Of a stretch of DNA of 34,922 nt, positions 24,001 to 32,539 are shown piece after piece. A model generated the notes under the pieces. That model was not told the origin of the DNA and searched no databases. It saw only the letters and a program-made list of their open reading frames with translations. Numbering within the stretch: position 1 is the stretch's first letter; each line of letters opens with the position of its first letter. The stretch covers positions 1 through 34,922 of IMG/VR virus record IMGVR_UViG_3300025849_000106. One strand, written 5' to 3'. Made by a program: the position numbers and the translations under genes. Origin of the DNA: a virus.

Positions 24001-26800
24001 CATAGTAGATGATCCAAGAGAGATAAATTCTAATTTTAAAAGAGTAATTCTTAAAGATAAAAACAATGGTATAGAAAATATTGTTAATGTTTATAAAGAC
24101 TTTAAAATTGAATGGGGAATGTTTAGTGCATATGATATTCATGATATGGATTTTGATTTTTATGATGAATCTAATTCTGATTTAAAAGAATTAGATTTAG
24201 AAGATGACATACTTTACCCATTTTCAAATGCAATTGATGAACCTACTGGGCCTAATGGAGAAATGCCTTTAGATGCATATGCTGATGTTGAAAGGTTAAA
24301 GGAAGATTCTAATACTTATTTTTCTAATTTAATAAACATATTAGAAGATGAAAACAGTTTACCTGAAGGAAACACAATGACTAGAATATCTAGTGAATTT
24401 GAAAGACTACAAGAAAATAATACAACGGAATTTGCTACAATCTCCAGAGTAGTTCCATATATTAATAAATGGTCTCTAAAGGATAGCTTAAATGTTAGAG
24501 AAAACCCATACTTTCTAAATTTAAATGAAGCATTTGGTGAAACTAATTTTGCTGCTTCTCTAGAAAGTTTAGATAGAGACGAAACTAAAATGACACATGA
24601 ATGGTTCTATATAGACGAATACCCTACATACTTAGAGTATTTTGATGTCGATAATACTTTTAGTTATTTAAAACCTTCACCCAATATTGAATTTAGTTTA
24701 GATCATTTTAAAGATATAAATTTTGATTATTTTAAAACATATTTTGTAGGGACTGGGGCAATGGTTGGTTCTGATGAAACATTTGCTCAAACTTCATTTG
24801 GAAAATCTAGAACTTTTAAAAAGTATACAATAATAGAAGATGGAGGAGGTGAATCATTTGCCTCAACAATATTTAAAGGTATTAGATTTATACCTAAAAC
24901 TAGAAAAAAAATTGAAAATAACATAACTAAAGAATTTATTAAAAATAGTGAATTTAATGGTTATAGATTTTCAACCGTTTTAAAAACATCCTTTGATGTA
25001 AATTCTCCAAATGAATTAAAACTTAGAATAATTCAAAATAAAAAATTTAAATTTGTTGTTTTAATTTTAGATTTAAATTTATCAGATGATAACTTTAGAT
25101 GTTTAAATAGAAAATTATTATATGAACTAGATCATAAGTTACAAGATCTTTATAACTATTCAAATAGTATAGTTTCAGGTGCATTAGATTTAAGTTCAGT
25201 TAATTTAAGTCAAGGTCAAAGCACTGTAATAGATGGAATTACTCACAGCAGTGGTAGTGTTCCTTCATTTACTTCACAAATACTTAAAGATCCTATAACT
25301 GGTTCTTATGGTATTTTAGAAGTTGAAGTTGCTGGAATAACATATGAACTAAACATAGACAATGTAATAAATGATAATAAAATTTCAGTTACTGGGGAAA
25401 TGACAATAAATGGTGTTCCTCAACCTACTCAATTTTATACATTAAATCAATATAAGTCTGCAAGCTATTCATATAGAGGTGGAGGTATTTTTGCACATTC
25501 ATCTTTATTAAATTTATTATCTGCTGGAAATGTTGCAAATATTTTAAATACTACTAACAATGCTGAATATTTAACAGTTAATGCCGATGGAAGTATTGTT
25601 GAAAATACATTTTCTTTAGAAATGCAAGACGGTGTTGAAATAGTTAAAACTTCTAACTTATATCCTGAAATAGACATTAATAAACCTAAAGCGTTTGGAT
25701 TAACAAATGAATCTATTGGATATAGTATAGAATCTAGAAACGAATATTTTGCTCTTTTAACTAGACAAAATGGAAAATATACCGTAAATACTAAACCTAT
25801 TATTACATTTAGTGAACCTTTTTCTATGCATAAAATTGAACCGGGTGACGGATATGACTGGAGTGATGTATATAGAACTCCAATTGGATATGTTTATAAT
25901 TATAACATTGGTAATACTAATGAAAATAAACTTGCAATAGAATTATATAAAAAACTAAACGGGTGTGGGGTATTATTTAACATAGGTGAAGTTAAATCAC
26001 CTTTACATGATAGCCAATGGGGAACTATTAAAAATCATTTTTTCCATAAAGTAAATGACATAGACACTAGTGGAGTTATAAAACTTTCAGAATCAGATGA
26101 TTTATTACCTAAATATAATTTAATAAATGAAATTGCTATTGAAAAGAAAAACAAAAATGTTTTTATGTCAAGATGGGAAGATACTTACTACGTTAGATCA
26201 ACTAGCAGGGGAGGAATTCAATATATTCCAGGAACTAAAAATATTGTTGAAGAAAAAAGCTATATGAGTTCGAGCGCTATAAAATTAAATAAAGAATATG
26301 AAGTATTTGATTTTACACATGGAAGGTATGAGACTATTGAGGAATTAAACAATATTAAATTATTAGGTGAGTCTCAAAATGATATTAATTATATAGAAAC
26401 TGAGAGAGAAGTAATAATGGATTTTTATATGAGGGAGGCCGTTGTTAAAAAACTAAGTAGTTTAGGTTTAAGTTATACAATGAACAGGTTAGTAGAGGTT
26501 GAAAATAGTTTTGGTAGAATTGACACGTTAAGTGATGATATTAATGGATATGTTGCTGAAAATATAATACCTGCATTTTCAATAGATTCTATTAGATTAG
26601 CGGTATATGAAGGGAAAAAACAAATAACTACAATTGATATTATTTCTGATCCCTCTAATTTAAATGTAAATGGATATATCTCAGATGGTAATTTTACTTA
26701 TAAATTAGACCCTGTAAACCCTCTCAATTTTAGATTAATATATAATAAAAGAATAGGCTACTCTTATAAGATTAGACCTTTAATAAAAATAAAGTCATAA
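21065..26800 (+). CDS. Giant virion protein with N-terminal thrombospondin type 3 calcium-binding repeats
   Basis: A protein of 1911 residues. Residues 1-59 are a Gly/Asp-rich low-complexity lead. Residues 60-279 are ten 22-residue thrombospondin type 3-like repeats (DGDGVGDNTDAFPNDSTETL type), each with the D-x-D-G-D-G-V-x-D-N calcium loop. The remaining 1600 residues are large, beta-rich and Asn/Asp/Glu-rich, with a conserved-looking start of the main body (TNIKLIVENDQMYLESFNAT near residue 340) and KFWNKDSTPNDLVYKVKR near 395. No signal peptide or transmembrane segment is seen. It probably sits on the tail as a fibre or adhesin whose N-terminal stalk is stiffened by calcium. TSP3 repeats are common in outer-membrane and adhesin proteins of marine Bacteroidota and may have been acquired from a host. 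The body of the protein is not recognised. Confidence 0.75.
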   Translation: MFEGGDDPILGGDDTDSGSGDGPTDFNDTDSGDGGTPIGDGGDDTDSGSGDGGDSGGDTDGDGVADNKDAFPNDPTETADTDGDGVGDNTDDFPTDPNEDTDSDEDGVGDNADDFPTDPSEDTDTDGDGVGDNADDFPTDPNEDTDTDGDGVGDNTDAFPNDSTETLDSDGDGVGDNTDTFPTDPNEDTDSDGDGVGDNADAFPNDSTETLDSDGDGVGDNTDAFPNDSTETLDSDGDGVGNNADAFPNDSTETLDSDGDGVGDNADDFPTDPNQQVAQINPNLIQQVAESLENLNGTSDGSDPYSSLTPFKIRTDIENNGRYDNISKPLLRTNPKISTNIKLIVENDQMYLESFNATDQLAASNYKKYLVKETGSYSYDVAKFWNKDSTPNDLVYKVKRDNSDFSVLDSYEKQLEETYNYGTSINYNKLYDSEFAMLAPIWLDKKVPSKFLIYRVKDPINTKNYSNSENLDRINEMLKNATLIKTIDLSNDSAIGKYIRNYVNDDSFPDSPLTVSFNKDEQTFYNGIDLEKGGFTSKGEFHYKDTIKTDKPIIEYNDFITEGFSRNNLACANLVNLEFLFDDEEAEEFSINRYFGIYVDEHKLGGGSVDNIKNDLFTFKKDTLISEMDLSDVGSGTYVLPHTVFYQNMPMLGWIKSFSNYHNIKNGVYWNRKSYELRADTNNTDYSLFTGIKKTNKNIEVIVNTSAASDFIKIKIIDNPLNGDEFRLLKLKKQRFTIKVVVNENTGSVTLNDNTGFGYTRPSGATEYDTLLDLVNNWPISVGNTFEKYEPSLIQRGNKYFIELVEKQYNFEENHSIFCLNNNLTILDVKKTYTHINVVENTFIADNNVDKGRFENNRFSNQGTLKNVADSISSLINNYTLFSSIVLENEIIIYSDVDGYNRELGIFVKNLSSSNFIEINEESSNKNITSNFLLNNEVWYLKGGSNVNSSIYINEDDEDEISIGEYLLDIENRFNEVLDIVDDPREINSNFKRVILKDKNNGIENIVNVYKDFKIEWGMFSAYDIHDMDFDFYDESNSDLKELDLEDDILYPFSNAIDEPTGPNGEMPLDAYADVERLKEDSNTYFSNLINILEDENSLPEGNTMTRISSEFERLQENNTTEFATISRVVPYINKWSLKDSLNVRENPYFLNLNEAFGETNFAASLESLDRDETKMTHEWFYIDEYPTYLEYFDVDNTFSYLKPSPNIEFSLDHFKDINFDYFKTYFVGTGAMVGSDETFAQTSFGKSRTFKKYTIIEDGGGESFASTIFKGIRFIPKTRKKIENNITKEFIKNSEFNGYRFSTVLKTSFDVNSPNELKLRIIQNKKFKFVVLILDLNLSDDNFRCLNRKLLYELDHKLQDLYNYSNSIVSGALDLSSVNLSQGQSTVIDGITHSSGSVPSFTSQILKDPITGSYGILEVEVAGITYELNIDNVINDNKISVTGEMTINGVPQPTQFYTLNQYKSASYSYRGGGIFAHSSLLNLLSAGNVANILNTTNNAEYLTVNADGSIVENTFSLEMQDGVEIVKTSNLYPEIDINKPKAFGLTNESIGYSIESRNEYFALLTRQNGKYTVNTKPIITFSEPFSMHKIEPGDGYDWSDVYRTPIGYVYNYNIGNTNENKLAIELYKKLNGCGVLFNIGEVKSPLHDSQWGTIKNHFFHKVNDIDTSGVIKLSESDDLLPKYNLINEIAIEKKNKNVFMSRWEDTYYVRSTSRGGIQYIPGTKNIVEEKSYMSSSAIKLNKEYEVFDFTHGRYETIEELNNIKLLGESQNDINYIETEREVIMDFYMREAVVKKLSSLGLSYTMNRLVEVENSFGRIDTLSDDINGYVAENIIPAFSIDSIRLAVYEGKKQITTIDIISDPSNLNVNGYISDGNFTYKLDPVNPLNFRLIYNKRIGYSYKIRPLIKIKS
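21242..21901 (+). repeat. Ten tandem 66-bp repeats coding TSP3 calcium loops
   Basis: Ten in-frame 66-bp units run without interruption, each coding 22 residues with the DxDGDGVxDNxD calcium-binding core. Two unit types alternate: FPTDPNEDTD and FPNDSTETLD. Several neighbouring units are nearly identical at the DNA level (21600-21840), which points to recent duplication. The repeats also create long antisense open frames that are not genes. Confidence 0.95.
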
Positions 26801-26801
26801 A

Positions 26802-28787
26802 ATGGCAATAAATATAAAAGAATTATTCGATGCTGACTCAAATAATATCAAGGTTGAAAAGACAAATTACAACTTTGATCAAGTTTTAGCAAATGGTGGA
26901 GGGCCAATTGGTCCTAAAGGAGTTCAAGGAACTACCGGAAACGTAGGACAAAAAGGAGACGAAGGTGATAAAGGTGATAAAGGTGATGGTGGACAAAAAG
27001 GAGAACAAGGTGTTTCTTTAAATATATGGGACAGTGATGTTAATTCATCCGGAACAGATTTTAGAGTATTGAGACCTTTTAATGAGCCTGGAACTATACC
27101 TAGTGCAGCTCTTACTTCTAGAATTATATTAGGAGACGACACAAGTGTCTCTACTGCTCCTTCATATTCTCCAACTGCATTATTAAGTATGTTGTTAAAG
27201 ACAGATGATGCTCCAAACCATATTGAGCTAAAGGTAGATAATAGTAATGCTGCAATTTACAATATTAGAAGTGAATATTCTAACGGTACTGGTACTACTT
27301 TAAAAATAGTAGGAAGCGCTGCTGCTGTTCAAGGGGAAACTGTTAATATGACAATAAACCCTGGAAATAATATTAAATTATTAGGTTCTACTTTAAATTT
27401 TGAAGGAAGTGGAGCTATTGAAATATTGTCTAATGGATCTGCAATACAGATAGAAGGAAATCAAGGAGTGACGATCGATGGTCAGGATGGAGACATATTA
27501 ATTGACAACACATCGGGAGACGGTAACATTGATATAAATTCTAATGAGGATTTAAACTTAGATGCTTCTGCGGTTAATATAATAGCAAATGGAGGTGGAG
27601 ACAATGTAGATATTGCTATCACAGCAAATGATGGAGAAATTAATATTAAGGCTTTAAATGATAATGATGTTTTAATTGGAAATACTGCCGGTACGGATTC
27701 TATTTATTTGGCGGCGAAAAGCTTAATAAGATTAAATACTCCTATTTTTCGAATAAATGCGACAACTAATGTTGATATTAATTCACCTGTATTAGATATT
27801 GATGTTTCAAATGCGACTAATATTACAACGGCGAATACTAACGTAATTAACGTATCTAGTGCTTCTGGTTTTAATGATCTACAAGTACAATCTGCATCTA
27901 AACTTAAAATAGAAAAGGAATTAATTACAGCTGACAAATCATTATTTTTTAGTGATAGTGATGGAGACCATGATGGCGATACTGATGGGGCTATTGATCC
28001 TACTGAAGTAAGTTCAGGCGATGGTATTAGATTTAAAGGAGGTGCAGCAGCAACTGGTGGGCCTGCTATAGGCTCTGCAGCTGCAGGCTTTCATCCTGCT
28101 CCGAATAATGGATCAACTGACGATAAAAGAACTCTTAGCGATTATTTCTTTGAAGATAATTTAGTAGATCCTATTACTGCAAATAAAAGATCAGATGCAG
28201 CAAGTGGAACTCTAAGCAGTGAACCCACTGGTAGCACATTTGACTCATTGCCTCTAGGTTCTGGTGGAAGTAGTAGCGTTGTATCGTATGTAAAAATTGG
28301 AAATTCAATTAGTGTAAATGGAAGGTTTACGTGTAGATCTCATACCTTATGGGCACTATATGATATTAATGGTAGCTTTAATAATAATTATTTTGTATTA
28401 AGATTTGATGAAACTTTTCCATATTTAAATAGTGGAACTTCTCCTGTATATGCAAATATTGCTATCTCTACACAATTCGGTAGTGATCTAAACCTAGCGG
28501 TAGGCCCAGGTACATCTGTTGATGTTTATTTTGGATTTGTAGGAGTAATTTATCCTAATTCTAATACTATTCATTTTTATAAAAATGGTGTAAGAACAGT
28601 AAATGGTCAAAATCCTATAACTCCTATACCATTGTCTCCTAAAGATTTAAGTAGAAATGCTTCAACGACATCGGATCAAAGTATTGACATTTCATTTTCA
28701 TTTACCATGCCTACTATTTGGAATTCATACAATAGAGAATATCAAGGTAGTACTGTTATCAATAATGATGGTATAGGTAATGGATAA
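26802..28787 (+). CDS. Tail fibre protein with collagen-like stem
   Basis: A protein of 661 residues. After a 33-residue head, G34 to G70 follow a perfect Gly-X-Y spacing (GPIGPKGVQGTTGNVGQKGDEG...), a collagen-like triple-helix stem. Residues about 130-375 are short repeating strands with Asn/Asp/Ile/Val (GAIEILSNGSAIQIEGNQGVTIDGQDGDILID), typical of a trimeric beta-helix shaft. Near 385-400 a calcium-loop-like DSDGDHDGDTDGAIDPTE precedes the tip. The last about 170 residues contain strands and Gly/Ser loops that probably form the receptor-binding tip. It starts 1 bp after the giant TSP3 protein gene and is likely cotranscribed with it. A tail-fibre role is well supported by composition; the receptor is unknown. 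Confidence 0.82.
   Translation: MAINIKELFDADSNNIKVEKTNYNFDQVLANGGGPIGPKGVQGTTGNVGQKGDEGDKGDKGDGGQKGEQGVSLNIWDSDVNSSGTDFRVLRPFNEPGTIPSAALTSRIILGDDTSVSTAPSYSPTALLSMLLKTDDAPNHIELKVDNSNAAIYNIRSEYSNGTGTTLKIVGSAAAVQGETVNMTINPGNNIKLLGSTLNFEGSGAIEILSNGSAIQIEGNQGVTIDGQDGDILIDNTSGDGNIDINSNEDLNLDASAVNIIANGGGDNVDIAITANDGEINIKALNDNDVLIGNTAGTDSIYLAAKSLIRLNTPIFRINATTNVDINSPVLDIDVSNATNITTANTNVINVSSASGFNDLQVQSASKLKIEKELITADKSLFFSDSDGDHDGDTDGAIDPTEVSSGDGIRFKGGAAATGGPAIGSAAAGFHPAPNNGSTDDKRTLSDYFFEDNLVDPITANKRSDAASGTLSSEPTGSTFDSLPLGSGGSSSVVSYVKIGNSISVNGRFTCRSHTLWALYDINGSFNNNYFVLRFDETFPYLNSGTSPVYANIAISTQFGSDLNLAVGPGTSVDVYFGFVGVIYPNSNTIHFYKNGVRTVNGQNPITPIPLSPKDLSRNASTTSDQSIDISFSFTMPTIWNSYNREYQGSTVINNDGIGNG
26901..27017 (+). 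repeat. Collagen-like Gly-X-Y repeat region
   Basis: Thirteen glycines at exact three-residue spacing (residues 34-70 of the fibre protein) with many Lys/Asp/Glu/Gln/Pro in the X and Y positions. The later half is a near-repeat of AAAGGTGAT-type codons, so the tract could expand or shrink in 9-bp steps. Confidence 0.9.
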
Positions 28788-28806
28788 TTAATAAAATAAA
28801 AAATAA

Positions 28807-29604
28807 ATGTTTAAAAGTTTAGAAATAAAGCCAATTCATTTTATAGCAACTATTTTATTGCTTATTATTTTATTAATGCATCAATGTAATAGGACTTCTA
28901 AAATAAAGGCTATTAATAAAGGCTTAGAGGTTAAAGTAGAAAGAGCGGGTCAAAATATTATCGCTAGCCAAGATAGTATAAAATATTATAAAAATGAAAA
29001 TGACTTCTTAGTTAGCGAAATTACAGCATATGAGTTTACTGCAGAAGAATTAACAAATGACGCAAATGACTTATATGCAAAATACGAAAATGCACTAGGA
29101 GATATTAAAAAACTTAAAAAGGTAAATCAATTGTTAAGTGCAGAAATTAACATTAAAGAAGTTGATACAGTTTACGCTTTTATAGAAAGTGATTCAGTTT
29201 TATATTTTAATGATTCTACCGTTTATGGAGATGGCAATTGGAGAAAATGGAATAGTAAGATTAGTCTGTTCGAAAAGGATAATAAATTAACAGGTGCATT
29301 AAATAGTTTTAGTTATGAACAAGGAATTAAACTATACTCAAGTGTTGAGGAAATTGATGGCATTAAAAAAATTAATATTGCTACAAAATATCCGGGCTTA
29401 ACATTTAATAGTATTGAAGGAATTAGTCTCATTGAAGATGAGATAAATAAAGCAAAGGAAGAATATAAAAGTAGAGTTAAATTAGGTCTAGGAGTTGGCT
29501 ATGGCTTAACTTTTACAAAAGACAATAGAGTTTATCATGGACCTCAACTTGGTTTATTTTTAACATATACTCCAAAGTTGTTCAATTTTAAAAGAGATAA
29601 ATAA
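28807..29604 (+). CDS. Membrane-anchored coiled-coil protein, spanin-like
   Basis: A protein of 265 residues. One hydrophobic segment lies at about residues 10-26 (IHFIATILLLIILLMHQC) with Lys before and Arg/Lys after it, so an N-in inner-membrane anchor is likely. Residues about 35-125 are helical with many heptad-like Leu/Ile/Lys/Glu positions (coiled coil). The end (KLGLGVGYGLTFTKDN, GPQLGLFLTYTPKLF) has alternating strand residues like an outer-membrane or periplasmic beta-hairpin. Single-anchor proteins of this plan are common in Bacteroidota phages and are often taken as i-spanin-like lysis proteins. No holin or endolysin lies next to it, so a tail or envelope role is also possible. Not a lipoprotein: C27 lacks a clear lipobox. 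Confidence 0.6.
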   Translation: MFKSLEIKPIHFIATILLLIILLMHQCNRTSKIKAINKGLEVKVERAGQNIIASQDSIKYYKNENDFLVSEITAYEFTAEELTNDANDLYAKYENALGDIKKLKKVNQLLSAEINIKEVDTVYAFIESDSVLYFNDSTVYGDGNWRKWNSKISLFEKDNKLTGALNSFSYEQGIKLYSSVEEIDGIKKINIATKYPGLTFNSIEGISLIEDEINKAKEEYKSRVKLGLGVGYGLTFTKDNRVYHGPQLGLFLTYTPKLFNFKRDK

Positions 29605-29607
29605 ATT

Positions 29608-31608
29608 ATGGCAGAAAGTTCAAGATATTACAAAATAGATAATGATATACTTTTAGAGTTTATCTATCACGATCAAGCAGATACTGCTCCTTATGAGATA
29701 GACGTTGATGATAACGGCAGTGAGATGAAAATACTAAGTACCGATGAATCAAATCCTGCATTAACTAGACATCTTATAAATGAACTAGGCAGTGATGTTG
29801 TGAATTTCGATGTTACTGAAGATGGAGCTTATATATCAATTGAAGGATTTGCTGCAAGAACTCTGTTATTAGAAGTTGGAAAAACATATAAATTTAATTT
29901 AAGTGCTCTTACTATTGCTGCTAACTTTGCAATTACTGGAACGAATAATGCTAGTGGATTAAGTGGAAACATATTCACATACATTCCAGCAAATACAGGA
30001 AATTTTGAATATTCTTTAACTAATTTCATAGGTGGCAAAGTTACAGTTGGAAATGTTGCAAACCCATTATTTGCTACACCGGATGAAGAAACTGGTAATA
30101 GTATCATAACTGGTTCGGGAAGTATCGAAAGATACCATGCTGTAAATGTTAATGAAAATAAATATGCTCTTTTAGATAGTACTGAAGGATTTATAGATAG
30201 TGTAGAATGGACAGGTACTGATTCTACTGAATTATTAGCAAGTCAAACAAATGCTACAAATAATATTACTAAAATAAAATATGATAAAGTTAGACTTCAT
30301 TTAAGAAGTGGTTTTAGTTTTGCAGCAAGAGGTTATGAGGGTTTTTTATTCGAAGTAAAAACTAATAGAACATCAGGAGTTCAAAACTTTTTAACTCAAA
30401 TAGTTTATTTAAATACTTCAAGTTTTGAAATTAAAAATCCAAGACCCTTTATATTAAGTGAAACTCTTTATAGTAATTTTATAGAAGTTAAACTACCAAC
30501 ATTAAAAGATCAGTTTGTAGATTTTAACAATTTATTTTATGACAATGGTTCTGGCTCTAGTGACTTAGACCCTACTTCAAATTATGAAGTTTCTTTAAAA
30601 TTAGTTGATGTTTTAGAAGATACTAATGGGACTGACTACATTTACACAGGAGACGAAACTAATTTCACAATTGCTAAAGAAGATGAATTCCAAGATTTTA
30701 CAGTAGTTGTAGAAGAGGCAACCGATGGAGACTACTTTAAAATATATGGAGAGAAAGATAATAGTGCAGCAGACTTTGAGTCCTATATAATAAATAGAAT
30801 AGCGACAAGCTCAGATGACATTAGCGTTATTTATGATATTATAGTAAATGAACAAATAGGCACAAGTTATATTGAAACATATTCAACCTCAATTACGCAA
30901 ACTCAAGATTTTGAAGAGCCAATTCAATTTAGACCAATTATACAAAATGCAAATAACGCTGCAAGTTTTATGATTGATGTGACTATGAGAATTTACAATC
31001 AAACAGATAATACTCAAATTGTAAAGAGAGGAAGTTTAATCGGTAACAACGCACCTAAATATGGTAAGAGAATGATGCAAGTAAATATAGCATCAAGTGC
31101 TAATTTAACTAGAGTATATAATACTCTTCCGGATTTACAAGCTTCAAGGAATGTTGCACAAGTAATTAATTCTAGTTTACCTAAAGCTCAAGTAAAATAT
31201 GCACCTGCCTTTATTGAGAGATTAAATGTTGTGGTGAATGTAGGAAACGTAACAATTGATGATGGACAAATAAGTTCTATTAATAATGAAACTGGTTTAG
31301 AAATATCACCATTTGATATGTATGTTAAATTTAGTATTTCTAAAATCGACAATGGTGAAAGAAAGGCAATATCTTTTACTAATTTAAAAAATATAAAACT
31401 TAATTTTTCAGATGGCATTTATTTTAACAATGTTACAAGTTTTAAAGATGTTGATTTAAGCAATGGAGAAGTCCTATTTAAGATAGATAAAGCAAATGCT
31501 AGTAAATTGCAAGGTAAAGGTGGTCTAAAAGATAAAAAATATTATATTTCAATCGATAACGGAAGTACTGAAACTATGGTGTTTAAAGGTAAATATACAA
31601 TAGTATGA
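29608..31608 (+). CDS. Virion structural protein with degenerate cupredoxin-like segment
   Basis: A protein of 666 residues, almost wholly beta-rich. Residues about 82-150 (TLLLEVGKTYKFNLSALTIA..., then FTYIPANTGNFEYSL and GGKVTVGN) follow the strand pattern of the cupredoxin-like domains often found in marine phage virion proteins, but the His/Cys metal ligands are missing. The rest contains several sandwich-like stretches (RLHLRSGFSFAARGYEGFLFEVKTN, YEVSLKLVDVLED, SIDNGSTETMVFKGKYTIV). It starts 3 bp after the spanin-like gene. Its stop overlaps the next ATG (ATGA at 31605), so it is coupled to the tube-like protein gene. A tail or fibre-linked structural role is inferred. Confidence 0.62.
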   Translation: MAESSRYYKIDNDILLEFIYHDQADTAPYEIDVDDNGSEMKILSTDESNPALTRHLINELGSDVVNFDVTEDGAYISIEGFAARTLLLEVGKTYKFNLSALTIAANFAITGTNNASGLSGNIFTYIPANTGNFEYSLTNFIGGKVTVGNVANPLFATPDEETGNSIITGSGSIERYHAVNVNENKYALLDSTEGFIDSVEWTGTDSTELLASQTNATNNITKIKYDKVRLHLRSGFSFAARGYEGFLFEVKTNRTSGVQNFLTQIVYLNTSSFEIKNPRPFILSETLYSNFIEVKLPTLKDQFVDFNNLFYDNGSGSSDLDPTSNYEVSLKLVDVLEDTNGTDYIYTGDETNFTIAKEDEFQDFTVVVEEATDGDYFKIYGEKDNSAADFESYIINRIATSSDDISVIYDIIVNEQIGTSYIETYSTSITQTQDFEEPIQFRPIIQNANNAASFMIDVTMRIYNQTDNTQIVKRGSLIGNNAPKYGKRMMQVNIASSANLTRVYNTLPDLQASRNVAQVINSSLPKAQVKYAPAFIERLNVVVNVGNVTIDDGQISSINNETGLEISPFDMYVKFSISKIDNGERKAISFTNLKNIKLNFSDGIYFNNVTSFKDVDLSNGEVLFKIDKANASKLQGKGGLKDKKYYISIDNGSTETMVFKGKYTIV

Positions 31609-32156
31609 TTTTAAATAGTAGAAATAATTTATTTGATTTTAGATTTAATAAGAATTTTATACCTAAAGAAATCGTAGAAAAGTATAAACCTTATTTAAAT
31701 AAAATACCAGGAAATCTTTTTGAAGAGCCTATTGATTTTATTAATTATGGTATTCAAGGAATCAATTTACCAGGAACTACATTTGATCCAGTATCACAAC
31801 AAGATAATGATGGAACTACTCGTTATTTTAGAGGAAAAATTCCAATACAAAATACTATTACTAGACAATTTACAGTTACAATGCAGTTAATGGATGGTTA
31901 TATTAACTATTGGATGATGAATGACATTTTATTGCATTATTATGCACCTACTACTAAACAAAAACATTTAGATGATTTAAAACTTAGAGTCTTAGATGCA
32001 GAAGGATTAGGAATAGCTAGTATTACATTTGGACAACCTATATTAAATCAAATAAGTGAATTAACATTAAACATGGCTGAAAACATTTCTGAATTTAGCA
32101 CATTTGATTTAAACATTTACTATAATAGATTTGAAATTAAAATGGACATAGATTAA
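31605..32156 (+). CDS. Tail-tube-fold-like structural protein
   Basis: A protein of 183 residues. The order of segments, NYGIQGINLPGTTFDPVSQQ, then RGKIPIQNTITRQFTVTMQLMDGYINYWMMNDIL, then KLRVLDAEGLGIASITFGQP and SELTLNMAENISEFSTFDLNIYYN, resembles the small one-domain tail-tube (gp19) fold with a long hairpin. The size fits too (T4 gp19 has 163 residues). It is coupled by ATGA overlap to the structural gene before it and lies far from the first structural gene of this window, so it is more likely a tube-terminator or baseplate-tube junction protein than the major tube. Fold call is by eye. Confidence 0.6.
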   Translation: MILNSRNNLFDFRFNKNFIPKEIVEKYKPYLNKIPGNLFEEPIDFINYGIQGINLPGTTFDPVSQQDNDGTTRYFRGKIPIQNTITRQFTVTMQLMDGYINYWMMNDILLHYYAPTTKQKHLDDLKLRVLDAEGLGIASITFGQPILNQISELTLNMAENISEFSTFDLNIYYNRFEIKMDID

Positions 32157-32157
32157 A

Positions 32158-32168
32158 AGATATATAAC
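32158..32168 (+). promoter_or_regulatory. AGATATATAAC motif immediately before the capsid-targeted protein gene
   Basis: This is the same core as at 5648, 6909, 21018 and 33305, but it lies only 2 bp before the ATG at 32171. A -10 element here would start RNA inside the codons. It may be a leaderless-type start, serve the gene at 32540, or show that the motif is not purely a promoter. Confidence 0.3.
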
Positions 32169-32170
32169 TT

Positions 32171-32533
32171 ATGAAAACATTTATAGAATATTTAGAAGAA
32201 AACAAAGTTACAGAAAATGAATTAGAGCTTTTAACTGAAGGGCTTCAACAGGAATGGACTCTTGAATTAGAAGAAAAAGTAGATCAAGCGGTTGATTCTT
32301 TTTTAAACGAATATAGAGATGAAGATGGAAATCTAGATATTAATAGATTTAATAATGAAATGACTAATGAAGGTCTTTTTGGGTCTATTATCGGAGGGTT
32401 AGCTGGTTTTGCTTTAGGAAAATCTATGGGCAAAATGATAGCCAAGGTATTAGGAGTTCAAAAGGGTATTTTATATGATTTATTAACTTCACGACTTGTT
32501 GGTACTGCAATAGGTGCTTCACTAGGTAAATAA
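32171..32533 (+). CDS. Putative capsid-targeted internal protein with glycine-zipper tail
   Basis: A protein of 120 residues. The first residues, MKTFIEYLEE, closely resemble the capsid-targeting sequence of T4 internal proteins (MKTYQEFIAEA). At residues 21-24 comes LTE-G, which fits the T4 gp21 prohead-protease site (L/I-x-E before G/A/S) and would free the remaining 97 residues inside the capsid. The C-terminal 55 residues are Gly/Ala-spaced and hydrophobic (FGSIIGGLAGFALGKSMGKMIAKVLG, then GTAIGASLGK), a glycine-zipper pattern that could insert into membranes. In T4 such internal proteins are packed with the DNA and injected early. This assignment rests on motif and composition only. An inner head or core protein is the alternative. 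Confidence 0.6.
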   Translation: MKTFIEYLEENKVTENELELLTEGLQQEWTLELEEKVDQAVDSFLNEYRDEDGNLDINRFNNEMTNEGLFGSIIGGLAGFALGKSMGKMIAKVLGVQKGILYDLLTSRLVGTAIGASLGK

Positions 32534-32539
32534 TATATA

